NCBI RefSeq assembly: GCF_000226565.1
Contig: NC_016041.1
Coordinates: forward strand, 3,224,001-3,288,000
Direction of reading: 5' to 3'
DNA length: 64,000 nt
From: Glaciecola nitratireducens FR1064
GTDB lineage: Bacteria > Pseudomonadota > Gammaproteobacteria > Enterobacterales > Alteromonadaceae
In this document: piece by piece, positions 46,076 through 55,153 of the stretch
Layout of the letters: every line of letters starts with the position of its first letter
Numbering within the stretch: position 1 is the stretch's first letter
Notes under the pieces: generated by a model
The model's input: the letters and a program-made list of their open reading frames with translations, nothing else
What the model was told of the DNA's origin: nothing
Database searches by the model: none
Program-made: the position numbers and the translations under genes

Positions 46076-47398
46076 TCACTGAATGGGCAACTGAATTACA
46101 GCCTCAAATCCCCTTTTAGAATCAGTCGCTGGTGACAAGAACTTCAATTGCGCTCCGATCCCTTTTACCAAGGCTTCGACAATAGCTAGGCCAAGCCCAG
46201 AACCTGAGGTATTGCTAGATGCACGGAAGAAACGCTCATGCAGACGTTTCAACTGTTCAGCGCTTAAGGGCTCACAGGCATTAACAACGCGCAATTCACC
46301 TTTATTGCTTAACTGAACATGGATAGACTCATTCGCATCGCCATGCTTTACCGCATTCTCAATCAAATTCTTGGCCAAAATATAGAAGGCATCCGCATCT
46401 ATGCAGGCCATAAGCACTTGCTCAGGAAGCTGAAGACGAATATCGTGTTTTCCCGACCGCACGTACTCATCAACAATCAATAGCAACAGCGCGCTTAAGT
46501 TTTCAGGTTTATCGGTAAGTAGCCCGCTACTATCTGCTTTAGCGAGTTGCAGAAGCTTATCGGATAGGCTCACAAGATGATTCAGGGTAACAACCAACTG
46601 ACCTGCTTTTAGGCGTGACGCTTCATCACTTAGTGTTTTTTCTAAGCGCTGAGTTTGCGCCATCATGGTTGCCAGTGGAGTGCGTAATTCATGCGCGGCA
46701 TTAGCAGTAAAATGACGCTCTGTTTCAAGCGCAGTCTGTAAACGCAGCATAAGTTGGTTAACTGCTTGTGTCATTGGCTCAAGCTCAAGTGGAAGATGCT
46801 CAGGAATAATAGGAGTCAGATCGCCAGCGCCACGGAGTGCTAATTGCTTACCATATTGTGTAACCGGATTAATCACTTGGCGCACCAAAAAAATAGCCAT
46901 TAACAAACACAATGGTAATAACACCAACAAGGGAATAGCCATGATCAATAAGGTGTGTAAAACAGCCTCTCGACGATGAGAGAGAGGCTCGGCTACTTGT
47001 ATAAAGTAGGCTCCTTGAACGGCTGAAACAGTAAAAACCCGATAGCCATCCTGACTTTCAAAGCCATCTCGAAGGGCAAGATTGAAGTCATGTTGCTGAG
47101 CAGTGTGTGATTGCAGTAAAACTTGGTTCGCGGCATTTCTTACTTGATAAGTTAAGCGTTCTTTGTGAGCGCCTAATGCAGGCAACTGTTGCAATAATTT
47201 CGATTCTTCGCGGTTGTAAATCTCAACTAACGCTAATGGTAAGATTCGCTCTGCGGTTTCTTGCAAGGCACTATCAAAGGTTTTGTTAAGTTCTTCGTTT
47301 AACTGCATTGTTGCAATCACTAATCCTAGCACCCATAAGCAAGCAACCACTATTAGAAGGCGCAAAACAAGCTGTTTTTGTAAGCTTATCGGTCTCAT
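46076..47398 (-). CDS. qseC: sensor histidine kinase, QseC-like
   Basis: 440 residues: a first membrane helix, a periplasmic domain of about 120 residues, a second helix (LLIMAIPLLVLLPLCLLMAI), HAMP, a dimerisation domain with the phosphorylated His in AAHELRTPLATMMAQ, and an ATPase domain with NLIENAVKHG and GSGLGLAIVEAL. This is the QseC/PmrB-like organisation. The start overlaps the end of qseB by four bases, so they are coupled. The signal is unknown here; E. coli QseC is reported to respond to host catecholamines, which need not apply. Confidence 0.88.
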   Translation of the reverse strand: MRPISLQKQLVLRLLIVVACLWVLGLVIATMQLNEELNKTFDSALQETAERILPLALVEIYNREESKLLQQLPALGAHKERLTYQVRNAANQVLLQSHTAQQHDFNLALRDGFESQDGYRVFTVSAVQGAYFIQVAEPLSHRREAVLHTLLIMAIPLLVLLPLCLLMAIFLVRQVINPVTQYGKQLALRGAGDLTPIIPEHLPLELEPMTQAVNQLMLRLQTALETERHFTANAAHELRTPLATMMAQTQRLEKTLSDEASRLKAGQLVVTLNHLVSLSDKLLQLAKADSSGLLTDKPENLSALLLLIVDEYVRSGKHDIRLQLPEQVLMACIDADAFYILAKNLIENAVKHGDANESIHVQLSNKGELRVVNACEPLSAEQLKRLHERFFRASSNTSGSGLGLAIVEALVKGIGAQLKFLSPATDSKRGFEAVIQLPIQ

Positions 47399-48054
47399 TT
47401 TTGTGGCATCCGGTATCCCATTCCTCTGATTGTTTCAATGCATCCTTTGCCTAATTTTTTGCGCAAGCGGCTGATATACACCTCTATAGTGTTACTTTCA
47501 ATTTCAGCGCCAAAGGCGTAAAGAGCATCTTCTAAACGTGCACGAGTCAGTAATTGTCCCGGTTTTTGTATAAAGGTTTCAAAAATAGCCCACTCACGCG
47601 ATGTTAGCTCGATTGCTTGGTCTTTAAGGCAGACGGTTTTATCAGCTAAATTCACACGTAACTCACCCAATATAATATTCGGGTTGGGGTTACCGCTGTA
47701 GCGTCTTGCTACCGCAGCGACGCGTGCGGTCATTTCATAGAGATCAAAGGGCTTAACCAAATAGTCATCGGCGCCGGCATTTAGCCCGCTAATACGATCA
47801 GCTATTTGGTCTTTCGCTGTCATAATAATGACCGGTAGGAAGGAGCTGGTTTTTCTTAATTTTTGTAGGAAGTTCAATCCTGAGCCGTCAGGTAGCATCA
47901 GATCTAGTAACAACAAATCATATCGCGTGCTGCGCAAACAGCTTTCTGCCGCCTCTATACGCATAACCCAGTCAACAGCGTAGCCTTCATCCTGCAATTG
48001 ATCACGGATCGCTTCGCCGAGACCTTCGGTATCTTCCAGTATGAGTATTCGCAT
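47395..48054 (-). CDS. qseB: response regulator, QseB-like, OmpR family
   Basis: 219 residues. The receiver domain has the phosphoacceptor Asp in YDLLLLDLMLPDGSG and Lys in YLVKPFDLYEM. The C-terminal winged helix ends in SNTIEVYISRLRKKLG then IRGMGYRMP. It precedes qseC and is divergent from the PepSY-ferric reductase operon; an inverted repeat lies in the shared promoter region. Confidence 0.9.
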   Translation of the reverse strand: MRILILEDTEGLGEAIRDQLQDEGYAVDWVMRIEAAESCLRSTRYDLLLLDLMLPDGSGLNFLQKLRKTSSFLPVIIMTAKDQIADRISGLNAGADDYLVKPFDLYEMTARVAAVARRYSGNPNPNIILGELRVNLADKTVCLKDQAIELTSREWAIFETFIQKPGQLLTRARLEDALYAFGAEIESNTIEVYISRLRKKLGKGCIETIRGMGYRMPQK

Positions 48055-48090
48055 AATACGTCCTTAAAAAAACCAGCTTATTCCTTTTTT

Positions 48091-48159
48091 CTGACAGTCA
48101 CCTGAATAGATTTTATTTTTTCCTCAATATTAAAAGTTCACCATTCAGCCCTCTGTCAG
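48091..48159. promoter_or_regulatory. dyad element in the qseB / PepSY divergent promoter region
   Basis: CTGACAG-TCAC-CTGAAT (48091-48107) and ATTCAG-CCCT-CTGTCAG (48143-48159) are inverted copies, 13 of 17 positions complementary, 35 bases apart and centred at about 48125. The right copy lies next to a likely -35 region, as TATAAC at 48178-48183 is a plausible -10 element for the PepSY operon. It may be where QseB binds. Confidence 0.5.
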
Positions 48160-48216
48160 GAACCTCCGGTAGAGTCTTATAACACTAACATATCAATCAA
48201 AAAACGGAGATACACC

Positions 48217-48537
48217 ATGAATAAAATTTTTCACATGCTACTCATCGCAAGTTCTCTTACAAGTGCAGCATCATTTGCAAGCGATAGCTGCAATGACCCT
48301 ATTGATAAGTGGCAGCCTCAGGAAAACTTACAAAAGAAGTTAGAGATAAAAGGCTGGAAAGTTAACCGGATCAAGATAGACGACGGCTGCTACGAGGCTA
48401 AAGGGCTTGATACCTTGGGCAACCGCTTTGAGGCGATATTTCTACCCGCCTCTCTGAGTATATCTAAACTCGAAATAGAATTTAACGCACAAGGCTCGGC
48501 TGAAGATTACCTTGATAAAAACGCGAATACATATTAA
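48217..48537 (+). CDS. periplasmic PepSY-domain protein
   Basis: 106 residues with a signal peptide ending near ASFAS. The mature part (about 85 residues) has the short alpha-beta PepSY pattern: LQKKLEIKGWKVNRIKIDDGCYEAKGLDTLGNRFEA, split here only by the alpha helix and strands, and two Cys residues that could pair. It is first in a plus-strand set with a ferric-reductase-like protein and a DUF2271 protein. This combination recurs next to QseBC-type systems; the protein's role is not known. Confidence 0.8.
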   Translation: MNKIFHMLLIASSLTSAASFASDSCNDPIDKWQPQENLQKKLEIKGWKVNRIKIDDGCYEAKGLDTLGNRFEAIFLPASLSISKLEIEFNAQGSAEDYLDKNANTY

Positions 48538-48631
48538 CTGCAACGGAATTCTTAGTTACATGAAATTTTACCTTCAGTTGAATATTAGAAACAAATTACA
48601 GAATGGAATCTTTAGCTAAAGGAGTCAACAC

Positions 48632-49918
48632 ATGACCAATTTGCGTCTACGCCTTAGCCTGCTGCTACTGCTGGCATTGCAACTAAGTATCTGGCAATGG
48701 GGGCTTAGCTACGAACATTTTTTGACACTTAGTGGCTTTCTTGCCATCAATTTTATGTCCATTACGATGATACTCGCTACAAGACCAGCGTACCTTGAGC
48801 GTATATTAGGCGGACTTGACAAAATGTACCACCTGCACAAATGGACGGGTATATTGGCCGTGATTTTTGCGCTGGGCCACTGGCTTATCGAGATGGCTGA
48901 TGATGTATTAAAAACACTCTTTGGAAAAGACCGTAGTCTGAGGGAATCTGACTTTACGGGCCTACTGGATGACATGCAAGATATGGCTGAAGATCTCGGA
49001 GAGCCGAGTCTTTATCTGCTTATTGCACTAGTGACAATTACGCTTGTGAGATGGATCCCCTATCGTTTTTGGCGATATCTGCATCGTGTCATGCCGCTTA
49101 TTTATATTGCACTAGCTTCTCATGCCTTATTACTAGCCCCGATGGTTTGGTGGCAACAAGCCACCGGTTGGCTAATGGCGGTATTGATGATGGGAGGCAT
49201 AATCGCTACCGTACAATCGTTGACAGGCCAAATTGGAAGAACCCATCGTTGGAAAGGACTGGTTCAAAGCGTAAAGCAAGCGTCTAAAAATACGATTGAG
49301 GTGTTCTGCGATATGGGTAAATGCTGGCCAGGGCACAAAGCAGGTCAGTTTGCCCTAGTAAGCTTCGATTCGGGCGAAGGCGCGCATCCATTTACACTAT
49401 CATCAGCAGATCAGAAAAATGGTTTACTTAGCTTTCAAATTAAGGCGTTGGGAGATTACACCCGCACATTAGCAAATGACATAAATAGTGGCAGCAAAGT
49501 CACCATTGAAGGCCCCTATGGACGCTTTCAGCCTGAAAATGGCCGCGCTAAGGCTCAGCAAATTTGGGTAGCAGGTGGGATTGGTGTTACTCCGTTTCTT
49601 GCTGTCCTCGAAAACCGTATGTATATGAGAAAAGAAAAATACCCAGAGGTGACCCTGCATTATTGTACTCAAACAGTACAAGGGGATCCCAATGTATTGA
49701 GATTGAAAAACTTAGCTGAAAACTTACCGCAAATAACGCTGATAGTTTACGACAATCGAAAAGGTCAGCGATTGAACGCCGAACAACTGCAGATCCACTC
49801 CAAAAAAGCGGATATCTGGTTTTGCGGACCACAAGGTTTAGCAGGTGCTTTGCGTAAAGCCCTAAAAAATCATCAGGCTTCAGTGCGTTTCCATCAAGAG
49901 CGTTTCGAGTTTAGATAG
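48632..49918 (+). CDS. ferric-reductase-like transmembrane flavocytochrome
   Basis: 428 residues. Five or six helices in the first 205 residues carry paired His positions (MYHLHKWTGILAVIFALGHW and RYLHRVMPLIY ... ASHALLL) that would bind hemes. The second half is a ferredoxin reductase-like module: HPFTLSS binds flavin, EGPYGRF and VAGGIGVTPFLAVL bind flavin and NAD(P)H, and WFCGPQGLAGAL closes it. It should pass electrons from cytoplasmic NAD(P)H across the membrane, to iron or another acceptor. Upstream AAAGGAG is nine bases before the ATG. Confidence 0.88.
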   Translation: MTNLRLRLSLLLLLALQLSIWQWGLSYEHFLTLSGFLAINFMSITMILATRPAYLERILGGLDKMYHLHKWTGILAVIFALGHWLIEMADDVLKTLFGKDRSLRESDFTGLLDDMQDMAEDLGEPSLYLLIALVTITLVRWIPYRFWRYLHRVMPLIYIALASHALLLAPMVWWQQATGWLMAVLMMGGIIATVQSLTGQIGRTHRWKGLVQSVKQASKNTIEVFCDMGKCWPGHKAGQFALVSFDSGEGAHPFTLSSADQKNGLLSFQIKALGDYTRTLANDINSGSKVTIEGPYGRFQPENGRAKAQQIWVAGGIGVTPFLAVLENRMYMRKEKYPEVTLHYCTQTVQGDPNVLRLKNLAENLPQITLIVYDNRKGQRLNAEQLQIHSKKADIWFCGPQGLAGALRKALKNHQASVRFHQERFEFR

Positions 49919-49959
49919 AATTCAAGAAATTTAACGATGAATTAAATCAGAGGTACAGC

Positions 49960-50430
49960 ATGAAAAAATTACTTTTAAGAACAGGGCTAGTGGCGGCAGT
50001 AATGCTTCCGTTTTTCACCCAGGCCAAGGACGTTACTTTTACCACTACATTAAGCGATTACCGTGGTGATGGCGCGTACTTGGCAATTTACCTCACCGAT
50101 TCAGCGGGTGTGTACCAGAAAACATTTTGGGTTTCCGGAAAAAAAAGCAAACATTTCAAACACCTGAGAGACTGGGCGCAGGGGAGCGCGATGAGGCGTT
50201 CAGAATACGATGGAATGACAGGCGCAAGTGTTTCTCGTGGTCAAACCCTGCAAATTACGGTGGATTTAGATCCTTCGTTTATTGATAGCGGCTACCAAGT
50301 TCGCGTAGATTCAGCGGTAGAAGACATGGGCGATAAGCCAGCGGATATTATTGCTCCCTTAACGACCAAAGGCGCAGCAACACCTATAAATGGCGAAGGC
50401 TACGTTTATTCATTTACCTATGTGTTTTGA
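49960..50430 (+). CDS. periplasmic DUF2271 protein
   Basis: 156 residues, signal peptide ending near FFTQAKD. The mature domain begins TFTTTLSDYRGDGAYLAIYL and is strand-rich, with TFWVSGKKSKHFKHLRDW and DGMTGASVSRGQTL, which fits DUF2271 proteins. These are commonly encoded with PepSY and flavin-transfer or ferric-reductase-like proteins. The ribosome site is AGAGGTACAGC. Function unknown, but its place 41 bases after the flavocytochrome suggests a shared redox role. Confidence 0.78.
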   Translation: MKKLLLRTGLVAAVMLPFFTQAKDVTFTTTLSDYRGDGAYLAIYLTDSAGVYQKTFWVSGKKSKHFKHLRDWAQGSAMRRSEYDGMTGASVSRGQTLQITVDLDPSFIDSGYQVRVDSAVEDMGDKPADIIAPLTTKGAATPINGEGYVYSFTYVF

Positions 50431-50564
50431 GTTGTGTCAGCGAGGCTTATTGAACAGTAATCTTATAACTGCTGCAAGCGAGTAGCTAAAGCGCAAAAAA
50501 TGGACTGTTTAGAGCAGGTTGGCGGCGACTTAAATGCTAATGCACTGCTCTTAATTCATCCATT

Positions 50565-51785
50565 CTATTGAGTATTATAGACTCGCTGGATAACACTAAC
50601 TCCACTAACAATTTGATCATTTGGATGCAACACATAAGCTTGGTTTTCCTCAAGACCAGAAATGATTTCTGCAAAAAAGTGATTCATATTACCCAGTTCA
50701 AGATGATGCTTTTCAACTTTACCATCAACGACGGCATAAATAGCCCACTTTTGCTGGTCACGAAAAAGCGCCGTGATGGGCACTATAAGAACGTCTTTAG
50801 ACTCCGATAGCAGGATATCGACATCTAGCTGATACGCATGCCCTAGTCGTTCCCATTCGGAAAAGTCACTGTGAATATCGACAATGACATTAACGCGTTG
50901 CTCTTCGATCCCCAAGGCTGATATTTTTTTAAAACCAATAGGCTCAACTAAAATAACTTTGCCTACCAAAGGCTTATTTCCTCCCCAGTTTGTAATCAAT
51001 ACGTTTTGACCTGGCTTTGTTTTCACGGCATCGAATGAAAGCAATTCCACCACGACTTCCAAATTTTTAGGATCACCAATCTGAACAAGCGGGGTACCTG
51101 CGGCAACAACACCTTCACTTTTATTTAGCACTTTCAGAATTCTTCCATCTATCGGTGACAAAATATTCACACACTCACAGCTTCCGCGGGATAGTTGCGA
51201 CGCAGCTGGAGACATCAATACCGCTTTCGCACGTTCTAATTCAAATAAGCTCATTTGCAGGCTGGCCTGAGATGTAGAAAGCGCAGCGCGGCGCGTTTTA
51301 TAGTCCCGCTGTGCGTTATCTAACTCTCTTTGTGAGACGCTGTTATTGCTGCGCAATTCGCGCATACGGCGCAACTCAGCTTCGGCAAACTCCAGTTCAG
51401 CTTGTGCCTGTTCAACATTTGCGCGAGCAAATTCAGTGGATGACGTTGCAGCGTCAACGTCTGCTTTAGCTTGCGCTTCAGTCCGAGGGTCTAAAAAAGC
51501 GGGATCAATAGGCTCGATGCTGGCAATCACCGTTTGCGAATGGGAGACGGGATCACCCACTTCGGCCTCAATTCTGCGCAGATATCCACTTACTGGTGCT
51601 GACATCACATACACATCATGAACGCGGGTTTTGCCCTCTTCACTAATGGTAATTCGTAAATCACCTTTGGACAACTTGCCAATATCAGTGATGACTGGCT
51701 TTGGCCAAAAAGTAAATGACAGCGCAATGATCAGCACAGCAGTAATAACAAGCCATAGTAGGGCACGAGAACGTTGAAAATTCAT
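50565..51785 (-). CDS. HlyD/MacA-type periplasmic adaptor of an ABC exporter
   Basis: 406 residues. One N-terminal membrane helix (ALLWLVITAVLIIALSFTFW), then a biotinyl-lipoyl-like half (SAPVSGYLRRIEAEVGDPV), a coiled-coil hairpin from about residue 85 to 185 (FARANVEQAQAELEFAEAEL), the second lipoyl half (LSPIDGRILKVL) and beta-barrel domains. It links the inner-membrane ABC permease to the outer envelope. It is last in the three-gene set, three bases after the permease. No outer-membrane channel gene is nearby. Confidence 0.85.
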   Translation of the reverse strand: MNFQRSRALLWLVITAVLIIALSFTFWPKPVITDIGKLSKGDLRITISEEGKTRVHDVYVMSAPVSGYLRRIEAEVGDPVSHSQTVIASIEPIDPAFLDPRTEAQAKADVDAATSSTEFARANVEQAQAELEFAEAELRRMRELRSNNSVSQRELDNAQRDYKTRRAALSTSQASLQMSLFELERAKAVLMSPAASQLSRGSCECVNILSPIDGRILKVLNKSEGVVAAGTPLVQIGDPKNLEVVVELLSFDAVKTKPGQNVLITNWGGNKPLVGKVILVEPIGFKKISALGIEEQRVNVIVDIHSDFSEWERLGHAYQLDVDILLSESKDVLIVPITALFRDQQKWAIYAVVDGKVEKHHLELGNMNHFFAEIISGLEENQAYVLHPNDQIVSGVSVIQRVYNTQ

Positions 51786-51788
51786 AAC

Positions 51789-54164
51789 TTATTCCCTAGT
51801 TTTAAGCACTTTAATAAAATCGAGACGATTCACTCTACTGCGAACAATCATTGCAGAAATGGCGGTGGAGATAATCACCAACACTATCGAAAAGCCATAG
51901 GTAGATGTTTCTATGACTAATGGAACTCGGTACATTTCGGTATCAAAAGCATTGGCCATAGTGAGAACGAGCAACCAACCCACTCCGCAGCCCATAGGTA
52001 AACCGATAAGAATAAGAAAAATAACTTCACCCAATAATACATATGAAATTTGCCCTTTAGAAAACCCTAATACACGTAGCGTAGCCAATTCTCTAGCTCT
52101 TTCGGATAAAGCGATACGTGTACTGTTGTAGGTTACACCAAATGCAAGGACTGCCGCTAAACCAACGAACATATAAATGAAAACATATAAATGTTCGATG
52201 ATAGTTTGATTGAATGCATCAAGCGCAGCTTGTCGCATCATAACTGCACTAATTTGAGGTGTGTTTTTTAATGTTGTAAAGATCTCTTGTTGATAATTAT
52301 CATCGATGACCAAATTTACGTAAGCAAAACTAGGTGAAGACTTGATTGTGCGATTTAAGGCATGCAGTTCCATAAACACAGGAGTGCCAATGAAGGTTTC
52401 AAACAGTCCAACAATAGGCAATAAAACGCTTGGGCGGCGACCTTCTAAAATATCTACCCAAACCAGATCCCCTACCCTTACTTTTAGCTTTTGCGCCAGG
52501 CGGGTAGACATCATCAAACCGTTCTCAGGGACAGGCACGGTGGTGTGTTTTGCATCATCATATATCGGCTGGAGTCGACTACCAGACTCGATGCCATTGA
52601 TAGCTCCACGATGAGAAACACTACCAGAATGAAACTCTGCACTAATAAAGCGCATAGGCTCTGCGTCTAATACACCAGGCAGCTTTTTGAATTCATGAAT
52701 TGCTCGCATTTCAACAGGCTCAGTCAAACCGAGCATAATGTCTTGTCTCTGAGCCTCGAAAAAATATACCCGAGATAAGTGAGATAATGAATCCGTCCAC
52801 TGCAGATTCATAACGATAAGACCTGTAGAAAAAGCAATGCCAATGCTAGTAAGAAAAGAGCGAACAGGCCATCGGCCTATCTGACGAAGCGCAATACGAG
52901 TGGGTTGATCGAGCCATTTACCCCATACGGTATTAAATTTAATTGCGTGCTTGTAAACTGGAGGGGATGGCGGTGTCATTGCTTGCGCAGGAGGTAGTTT
53001 TACGGCTTTATAAACCGCGCCTAAAGCGCCTGCAATAGCAGCAACGGTAGAGATGACTCCACTTATCATAAAAGACTGCACGCCAGGCTGATAAATGAGG
53101 ATTGGAAACCGATACAACTCAGCATACATCATCATATTCAAGTGGCCAAAAAATGCACCTAGCAACGAGCCTAATACAAAGCCAATCAGACAAATTACCA
53201 ATACCATTTTTGTATAATGCCAGCCTATCTGCAGACTGCTGTAACCAAAGGCTTTAAGTAAACCAATTTCCGTGCGTTCGGTAGCGATAAGCCGAGATAA
53301 CACCATATTAGTTAGGAACACCGACACCAGAATAAAAATGCTGGGTAATATCGTAGCCATCGATTCTTGTTGGGCAATTTCATTCATCACAAACCAGTTT
53401 GAAAGCTGGTCTTTGCGGGTTATCGCACTAACTCCGCCATACGGTTCTAGAATATTATCAATGTGCTGCAAAACAGGTTCTGCAGGCGCATTGTAGAGAA
53501 GCTTAACAGCGATGGTATTAAACGACTCGTTCAAGTCGTACGCCGCCTCTATGACTTCTCGACTCATCCATATTACACCAAACCTGAGGTCGTCCGGTAA
53601 TAGCGAACCTGGACCAATGCTATAAATAAACTCAGGACTTAAAGCCATGCCGACGATATAAAACGACCTCTGATGACCATTCATTAGAATACTTATTTGG
53701 TCATTTAGGTCTAGCTTATGAGCCTGTGCAAATGGTTCGCTGACAATAATTTCATCATCGTTTTCAGGTGAAATCCAGCGACCTTTGCGCAGCACTAACT
53801 GATTTAGTAATGGCTGTCCGCTTTCCGGAATAGAGGTGATTTGACCAATAATAGGTTCTGAAAAGCCATTTACATCGAGTGTAGCGTAACGAGTAATAGA
53901 AGTTTGTACGGTCTGTACACCCGGAATATCAGAGATTTGTTGTCTCTGCCGCTCAGGAACCCGAGTTGCGTGAGCAAATACATCGGCAAATCGATATCGC
54001 TCATAGTATGCGTCCGTGGTCGCTTGCAGCCCCTCCACAGTAGACAGTGACATCACTAAGGTAGCCACACCTGAGCCAATCACAAACGCAATCGCCATGA
54101 CTTGACCACGTAAGCGCCATAAATCACGTAGCAGTTTATGGTCTAAGGCACTCATTGCTACCAC
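51789..54164 (-). CDS. ABC transporter permease with two FtsX domains
   Basis: 791 residues with two copies of the MacB-like periplasmic core plus FtsX module (about 1-400 and 415-791). Each has a first helix, a periplasmic region and three more helices; the repeats [19 protein letters not shown] and [19 protein letters not shown] are the cytoplasmic coupling segments. The double-domain form needs no second copy of the gene. The start overlaps the ATPase end by seven bases. Substrate unknown; such systems move lipoproteins, peptides or lipids. Confidence 0.85.
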   Translation of the reverse strand: MVAMSALDHKLLRDLWRLRGQVMAIAFVIGSGVATLVMSLSTVEGLQATTDAYYERYRFADVFAHATRVPERQRQQISDIPGVQTVQTSITRYATLDVNGFSEPIIGQITSIPESGQPLLNQLVLRKGRWISPENDDEIIVSEPFAQAHKLDLNDQISILMNGHQRSFYIVGMALSPEFIYSIGPGSLLPDDLRFGVIWMSREVIEAAYDLNESFNTIAVKLLYNAPAEPVLQHIDNILEPYGGVSAITRKDQLSNWFVMNEIAQQESMATILPSIFILVSVFLTNMVLSRLIATERTEIGLLKAFGYSSLQIGWHYTKMVLVICLIGFVLGSLLGAFFGHLNMMMYAELYRFPILIYQPGVQSFMISGVISTVAAIAGALGAVYKAVKLPPAQAMTPPSPPVYKHAIKFNTVWGKWLDQPTRIALRQIGRWPVRSFLTSIGIAFSTGLIVMNLQWTDSLSHLSRVYFFEAQRQDIMLGLTEPVEMRAIHEFKKLPGVLDAEPMRFISAEFHSGSVSHRGAINGIESGSRLQPIYDDAKHTTVPVPENGLMMSTRLAQKLKVRVGDLVWVDILEGRRPSVLLPIVGLFETFIGTPVFMELHALNRTIKSSPSFAYVNLVIDDNYQQEIFTTLKNTPQISAVMMRQAALDAFNQTIIEHLYVFIYMFVGLAAVLAFGVTYNSTRIALSERARELATLRVLGFSKGQISYVLLGEVIFLILIGLPMGCGVGWLLVLTMANAFDTEMYRVPLVIETSTYGFSIVLVIISTAISAMIVRSRVNRLDFIKVLKTRE

Positions 54165-54889
54165 ACCAAGTTTTTCGCTGGCTGGCGAGATTGATTGATG
54201 ACAATATCTGATATCACACCATCAGAAATATTGACAATACGATCTGCCATTGCACCGATAACCGTATTGTGGGTAATAACGGCTGTGGCGGTTCCTAGCT
54301 GACGATTAATGTTCTCGATAGCTTCCATAACTAATATCCCAGTTTGTTTATCCAAAGCCCCTGTGGGTTCGTCACATAACAAGATATCAGGCTGTTTGGC
54401 GATGGCTCTGGCGATTGCAACCCGTTGCTGCTCGCCACCGGACAACTGCGAAGGAAAGTGATGCATCCTATCACCTAATTTGACCAATTTAAGAGCCTCT
54501 TCAGGGGGTAAAGGATTAGGTGCAATTTCAGTGACTAAGGCCACATTTTCATAAGCAGTAAGGCTGGGTATAAGGTTATAAAATTGAAAAACAAAACCTA
54601 CGTGGTCGCGCCGGAAAAGCGTGAGCGTTCGCTCGTCTGCATGACTTATATTTTGCTCACCATAAAAAACCTCACCGGAGCTTGGCAAGTCTAGTCCACC
54701 GAGGATGTTGAGTAAGGTTGATTTACCGCTCCCAGATGCGCCTAACAACACCACCATTTCATTTGGATAAAGTTCAAAATCCACACCGCGCAGAGCGTTG
54801 ACTTCAACGTCACCGGTAACATACGTTTTGACCAGATTGTGTGCTGACAATGTGGGTGTCGGTTTGAGCATGGGTGCCGCGTCAGACAT
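54158..54889 (-). CDS. ABC transporter ATPase, LolD/MacB type
   Basis: 243 residues. Walker [11 protein letters not shown], signature [14 protein letters not shown], Walker [13 protein letters not shown] and the switch His in AVITHNT are all intact. It belongs to the LolD/MacB subfamily, in which ATP use drives export through an FtsX-type permease. First gene of the exporter operon. There is no C39 peptidase domain on any of its members. Confidence 0.92.
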   Translation of the reverse strand: MSDAAPMLKPTPTLSAHNLVKTYVTGDVEVNALRGVDFELYPNEMVVLLGASGSGKSTLLNILGGLDLPSSGEVFYGEQNISHADERTLTLFRRDHVGFVFQFYNLIPSLTAYENVALVTEIAPNPLPPEEALKLVKLGDRMHHFPSQLSGGEQQRVAIARAIAKQPDILLCDEPTGALDKQTGILVMEAIENINRQLGTATAVITHNTVIGAMADRIVNISDGVISDIVINQSRQPAKNLVW

Positions 54890-55153
54890 GTCGGATCTCG
54901 TTTGATTTTATGCTACTAAAATATCTCCTGTTTTTGTTTATCCAATTTTGACGCAGATCAAGATGACCCACGACCATCCCTATATTTCGATAAAATGGCT
55001 AACGACTTATTGATATTCAAAGCATCAGTTATTGACCTTATATATTTGCATCCAATTTGTTATCTACCGCGTTTGGCTGAGCAGAGGGCAATTTAATTGC
55101 TGTATTACCTTCTCAAATGAAACAACAAGAACAACTATACGGAGATAATAACT

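Noticed and set aside
50565-54889. The ABC exporter as the transporter of the double-glycine peptide
   Set aside because: Its ATPase lacks a C39 peptidase domain and is of LolD/MacB type, and it is 7 kb away on the other strand.
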